From Castellaniella sp035707805 (GTDB taxonomy: Bacteria > Pseudomonadota > Gammaproteobacteria > Burkholderiales > Burkholderiaceae_B): DNA of 10,521 bases. Position 1 is the first letter of the stretch, and the number at the start of each line of letters is the position of its first letter. The stretch covers positions 1-10,521 of the forward strand of contig DASSTS010000026.1 in NCBI GenBank assembly GCA_035707805.1. Reading direction: 5' to 3'. Made by a program: the position numbers and the translations under genes. The notes under the pieces are model-generated. The model was not told where the DNA came from. It saw nothing but the letters and a program-made list of their open reading frames with translations, and searched no databases. Shown in pieces: positions 7,971 to 10,521 of this stretch.

Positions 7971-7980
7971 GGCGCGTATT

Positions 7981-8685
7981 TTAAGACTTTGTATCCTGCA
8001 TGTCCGCAAACAGGTCGAGTACGCGCCATCCCCGGCCTTCGGCCAGCGCCCGCAGGGCGGGGCTGGGATTGGTCGCCACCGGATGCGTGACGGCCTCCAG
8101 CAGCGGCAGATCGTTCATGGAATCGCTGTAGAACCAGGACTCGGCGAAGTCCTCCAGCTGCATGCCGCGGGACTGCAGCCAGTCTCGCACGCGCAGCACC
8201 TTGCCCGCCTTGAAGCTGGGCGTGCCCTCGATGCGTCCGGTATAGCGGCCGCCGGCGTCGCGCTGCGGGATGGTGGCGATCAGCTCGTCGATCCGCAGGG
8301 CCTGTGCGATGGGTGCGGTGACGAAGGCGTTGGTGGCGGTGACGATGGCGCACAGGCCGCCGCGCTCCTGGTGCTCGGCGACCAGGGCCCGGGCGGCGGG
8401 CAGCAGTCCGGGCGCGACGACCTCCCGCATGTAGTCCTGGTGCCATTGTTCCAGTTCGGCCGGCTCGCCCAGGCGCAGCAGCCCCAGCATGAAGTCGGCG
8501 GCCTCCTCGGCCGACAGCGTGCCTTCGTTGTAGCGGCGCATCAGGTCGTCGTTGCGCTGGCGGGCCAGTTCGGGATTGCCAGCGCGGCCGGTGCGCGCCA
8601 GGAAGTCGGCCCATTGGTAATCGCTGTCGAAGGGCAGCAGCGTGTGGTCCAGGTCGAACAGGGCCAGATGAGAATGAGAAGGCAT
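7981..8685 (-). CDS. HAD-superfamily subfamily IB phosphatase (SerB/CicA-like), 234 aa
   Basis: This is a cytoplasmic haloacid-dehalogenase-type phosphomonoesterase. Motif I is LALFDLDHTLL, with nucleophile Asp11 and Asp13. Motif II lies in CAIVTATN (112-119), the motif III lysine is probably Lys162 in FKAGKVLRV, and motif IV is FYSDSMNDLPLL, with Asp188 and Asp192. The helical cap between residues about 20 and 95 fits the IB subfamily, which includes phosphoserine phosphatase and CicA-type enzymes. The sequence alone does not prove phosphoserine as substrate, so I give no gene symbol. The start at 8685 places motif I right at the N-terminus, as usual; an ATG at 8727 in the same frame would overlap the end of hda. 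It lies 19 bases after hda and 10 bases before pcnB on the same strand, so it is very probably co-transcribed with both. Confidence 0.92.
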   Translation of the reverse strand: MPSHSHLALFDLDHTLLPFDSDYQWADFLARTGRAGNPELARQRNDDLMRRYNEGTLSAEEAADFMLGLLRLGEPAELEQWHQDYMREVVAPGLLPAARALVAEHQERGGLCAIVTATNAFVTAPIAQALRIDELIATIPQRDAGGRYTGRIEGTPSFKAGKVLRVRDWLQSRGMQLEDFAESWFYSDSMNDLPLLEAVTHPVATNPSPALRALAEGRGWRVLDLFADMQDTKS

Positions 8686-8704
8686 GGATGTTTCGCGTCG
8701 GCGA

Positions 8705-9439
8705 TCAGGGGCGGGAGGGGCCGGCATCGGGGATGGCGGCCGTCGAATCGGAGGGCGCCGGCCTGCCGGCCAGCAGTTCTTTCAGCAAGGGCAGGGTGGC
8801 GGGGCGGTGCTGCGCCAGGGAATATTGGTCCAGGCGGTCGATCAGCGCCGTCAGCCGGCCCATGTCCCGGTCCTGGTGGGTCAGGATCCAGTTCAGCACC
8901 TCGTCGGACAGCTTCAGCCCGCGCTGGCCGGCGCGGTCGCGCAGCGCCTGGGCGCGATCCTCGTCGGACAGTTGCTCCACGCGGTAGACCAGGTCCCAGC
9001 CCAGCCGGGTGCGCAGGTCCTCGCGCAGCGGCATCGTCAGGGGCGCGCGGTCGCCGGCGGTCAGCAAGGCAAAGGCATCCGGGGTGCTGGCGGCGGCCCG
9101 CCAGCGGTTGAACAGGGCGAACAGCGCGGCCTGCGCCGCGTCGTCCAGCGCGTTCACGTCGTCCATCGCCACCAGGCTCAGGGCCAGGTCCTCGTCGGTG
9201 GCCAGGGCTTGCAGCCGGTGAGCGGGCGTGCGCGCATCCAGGTAGTGGCCGGCGTGCGCCTGGGCCTGGGCGCGCAGCAGGTGGCTGCGGCCGGACCCGG
9301 CGCCGCCCCACAGGTACAGGGCGCGGCCCGGTGACAGGCCGCGCACCGCGTCCAGGGCCGCCTGGTTGGCGCCCGCGATGAAACCGTCCAGAGTGGGCAG
9401 CGACCCGGGCAGGAGGTCCAACAGCAGTTGCTGTGTCAT
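8705..9439 (-). CDS. hda: DnaA regulatory inactivator Hda (DnaA-related AAA+ protein)
   Basis: Hda binds the DNA-loaded beta sliding clamp and stimulates hydrolysis of DnaA-bound ATP, preventing re-initiation of replication. The 244-residue protein has, at its extreme N-terminus, QLLLDL (residues 4-9), which fits the clamp-binding motif. The Walker A is GGAGSGRS (45-52), with Arg in place of the usual Lys, as in E. coli Hda. Walker B is LVAMDDV (89-95) with Asp93 and Asp94. LREDLRTRLGWDL (138-150) holds the probable arginine finger (Arg145), and DMGRLTALIDRLDQYSL (192-208) is the sensor II region. There is no DnaA domain IV, which distinguishes it from DnaA. ATG 9439 is chosen because it gives the clamp motif at the N-terminus; GGGA lies six bases upstream. 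The last 20 or so residues are a Pro/Ala/Ser-rich tail. It heads the hda-HAD-pcnB-folK run and is divergent from purM. Confidence 0.94.
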   Translation of the reverse strand: MTQQLLLDLLPGSLPTLDGFIAGANQAALDAVRGLSPGRALYLWGGAGSGRSHLLRAQAQAHAGHYLDARTPAHRLQALATDEDLALSLVAMDDVNALDDAAQAALFALFNRWRAAASTPDAFALLTAGDRAPLTMPLREDLRTRLGWDLVYRVEQLSDEDRAQALRDRAGQRGLKLSDEVLNWILTHQDRDMGRLTALIDRLDQYSLAQHRPATLPLLKELLAGRPAPSDSTAAIPDAGPSRP

Positions 9440-9571
9440 GCCTTGTCCCGTTTTTTGCTCCGCGTCCTGTCCCGCGCCATCCATGTCGTGCCGTGCATTG
9501 CGATCCGCCGGGTTAAAATCAGGCCACTATTGTCCAAACCTGCAATTCTTGCACATTCGGCGGCTTTTCTC
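9440..9571. other. Divergent intergenic region between hda and purM
   Basis: These 132 bases separate the two start codons and must hold both promoters. I see a single AT-rich patch around 9513-9550 in otherwise GC-rich DNA. No convincing hda promoter, operator palindrome, riboswitch or hairpin could be picked out by eye. Confidence 0.6.
9514..9519 (+). promoter_or_regulatory. Candidate -10 element of purM
   Basis: TAAAAT matches the -10 consensus at five of six positions and would place transcription start near 9526, about 46 bases before the purM ATG. No good -35 lies 16-18 bases upstream, so the call is tentative. Confidence 0.3.
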
Positions 9572-10521
9572 ATGACACAAGGCACCCACCCCTCCATGAC
9601 CTACCGCGACGCGGGCGTCGACATCGACGCGGGCGATGCGCTGGTCGATCGCATCAAACCGCTGGCCGCGCGCACGATGCGTCCCGGCGTCATGGCCGGC
9701 ATCGGCGGCTTCGGGGCCCTGTTCGAGATCCCTACGCACCTGCGCGAGCCCGTGCTGGTGTCCGGCACCGACGGGGTGGGGACCAAGCTGCGCCTGGCCT
9801 TCGAATGGCAGCGTCATGACACGGTCGGCATCGATCTGGTCGCCATGAGCGTCAACGACATTCTCGTGCAGGGCGCCGAACCCCTCTATTTCCTGGATTA
9901 CTTCGCCTGCGGCAAGCTGTCCGTGGACACCGCCGCGCAAGTGGTCGGCGGCATCGCGCGCGGCTGCGAGCTGGCGGGCTGCGCCCTGATCGGCGGCGAA
10001 ACGGCCGAGATGCCGGGCATGTACCCCGACGGCGAATACGACCTGGCGGGCTTTGCCGTCGGGGCGGTCGAAAAATCCGCCATCATCGACGGCGCCGGCA
10101 TCCAGGTGGGCGACACGGTCCTGGGCCTGGCCTCCAGCGGCGCCCATTCCAACGGCTATTCCCTGGTGCGCAAGATCCTGCGGCACGCCGGCGCCCGGCC
10201 CGACCAGGACCTGGACGGACGGCCCCTGGGCGACGTCGTGATGGAGCCCACCCGCATCTATGTGAAATCCGTGCTGGCCGCGCTGGCCGCGCATCGCGGC
10301 GCAATCAAGGGCCTGGCCCACATCACCGGCGGCGGCCTGCTGGAAAACGTGCCGCGCATCCTGCGCGAGGGCCTGTGCGCCCATCTGCATCGCGACGCCT
10401 GGCAGTGGCCCGCCCTGTTCCAATGGCTGCAGGCCCAGGGCGGCGTGGCCGACCAGGAGATGGCCCGCGTCTTCAATTGCGGCATCGGCATGGTGCTGGT
10501 GGTCGATCCCGCCCAGGCCGA
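9572..10521 (+). CDS. purM: Phosphoribosylformylglycinamidine cyclo-ligase (AIR synthetase), 3'-truncated by the window edge
   Basis: PurM closes the imidazole ring of FGAM with ATP to form aminoimidazole ribonucleotide in purine biosynthesis. About 316 residues are visible of roughly 350, so only the last 30-40 codons are missing. Family landmarks are YRDAGVDIDAGDALVDRIKP (11-30), VSGTDGVGTKL (63-73), VGIDLVAMSVNDILVQGAEP (85-104), the GGETAEMPGMY block (141-151), SSGAHSNGYSLVR (188-200) and HITGGGLLENVPR (250-262). ATG 9572 is chosen because PurM proteins usually have a short tail before the SYRDAG/TYRDAG motif; ATG 9596, only two residues before that motif, is the alternative, and neither has a strong Shine-Dalgarno. 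It is divergent from hda with a 132-base gap. Confidence 0.96.
   Translation, partial: MTQGTHPSMTYRDAGVDIDAGDALVDRIKPLAARTMRPGVMAGIGGFGALFEIPTHLREPVLVSGTDGVGTKLRLAFEWQRHDTVGIDLVAMSVNDILVQGAEPLYFLDYFACGKLSVDTAAQVVGGIARGCELAGCALIGGETAEMPGMYPDGEYDLAGFAVGAVEKSAIIDGAGIQVGDTVLGLASSGAHSNGYSLVRKILRHAGARPDQDLDGRPLGDVVMEPTRIYVKSVLAALAAHRGAIKGLAHITGGGLLENVPRILREGLCAHLHRDAWQWPALFQWLQAQGGVADQEMARVFNCGIGMVLVVDPAQA

Noticed and set aside
6507..8090. 527-codon open frame on the + strand opposite pcnB
   Set aside because: Lies antisense to the well-supported poly(A) polymerase. Its codon phase mirrors that gene and its product shows no family motif.
7846..9111. 421-codon + strand frame opposite the HAD and hda genes
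   Set aside because: Antisense shadow of two genes with clear catalytic motifs; no start signal and no recognisable domain.
9608..9637. Near-direct repeat (GACGCGGGCG and similar) at the start of purM
   Set aside because: It encodes the conserved PurM sequence GVDIDAGDA, so the repetition is explained by protein sequence and codon bias.
9527..10423. 298-codon minus-strand frame opposite purM
   Set aside because: Antisense to an unmistakable PurM; the Gly/Ala/His/Gln-rich product is typical of GC-rich shadow frames.

Overview
The window is a high-GC, gene-dense bacterial chromosome segment. The protein set and the compact order purM / hda / HAD phosphatase / pcnB / folK point to a betaproteobacterium of the order Burkholderiales, plausibly Alcaligenaceae (Bordetella/Achromobacter-like). 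That placement is an inference from protein flavour and gene order; no rRNA or marker search was possible. I found no tRNA, rRNA, insertion sequence, CRISPR array or phage gene, and no gene-free stretch longer than about 130 bases.

Left part (1-2306, + strand): the C-terminal two-thirds of glycine dehydrogenase GcvP, the P-protein of the glycine cleavage system, followed after 13 bases by a 71-residue 4-oxalocrotonate-tautomerase-family protein. These meet a minus-strand gene, an omega-amino acid:pyruvate (beta-alanine-type) aminotransferase. The two stop codons lie in opposite arms of one small inverted repeat.

Middle part (3738-6032): minus-strand folA (dihydrofolate reductase) lies downstream of a minus-strand HxlR-family regulator that carries a C-terminal SCP2-like domain. 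The regulator is divergent from a + strand gene encoding an unusual two-domain protein, a SnoaL/NTF2-like domain fused to a VOC (glyoxalase/PhnB-like) domain. The 130-base AT-rich gap between them has a good sigma-70-type promoter for the fusion gene and two short inverted repeats that could be operators. This regulator/enzyme pair is the only accessory-looking module and the most interesting part of the window.

Right part (6029-10521): a tightly packed minus-strand run hda, HAD-IB phosphatase, pcnB, folK (transcribed in that order) covers replication-initiation control, a phosphatase, RNA polyadenylation and folate synthesis. It diverges from + strand purM (purine biosynthesis), which runs off the right edge. 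GcvP, FolA, FolK and PurM all touch folate/one-carbon or purine metabolism, but they lie in separate transcription units, so I do not claim a single pathway operon. Apart from the HxlR/SnoaL-VOC module the window is ordinary housekeeping chromosome.
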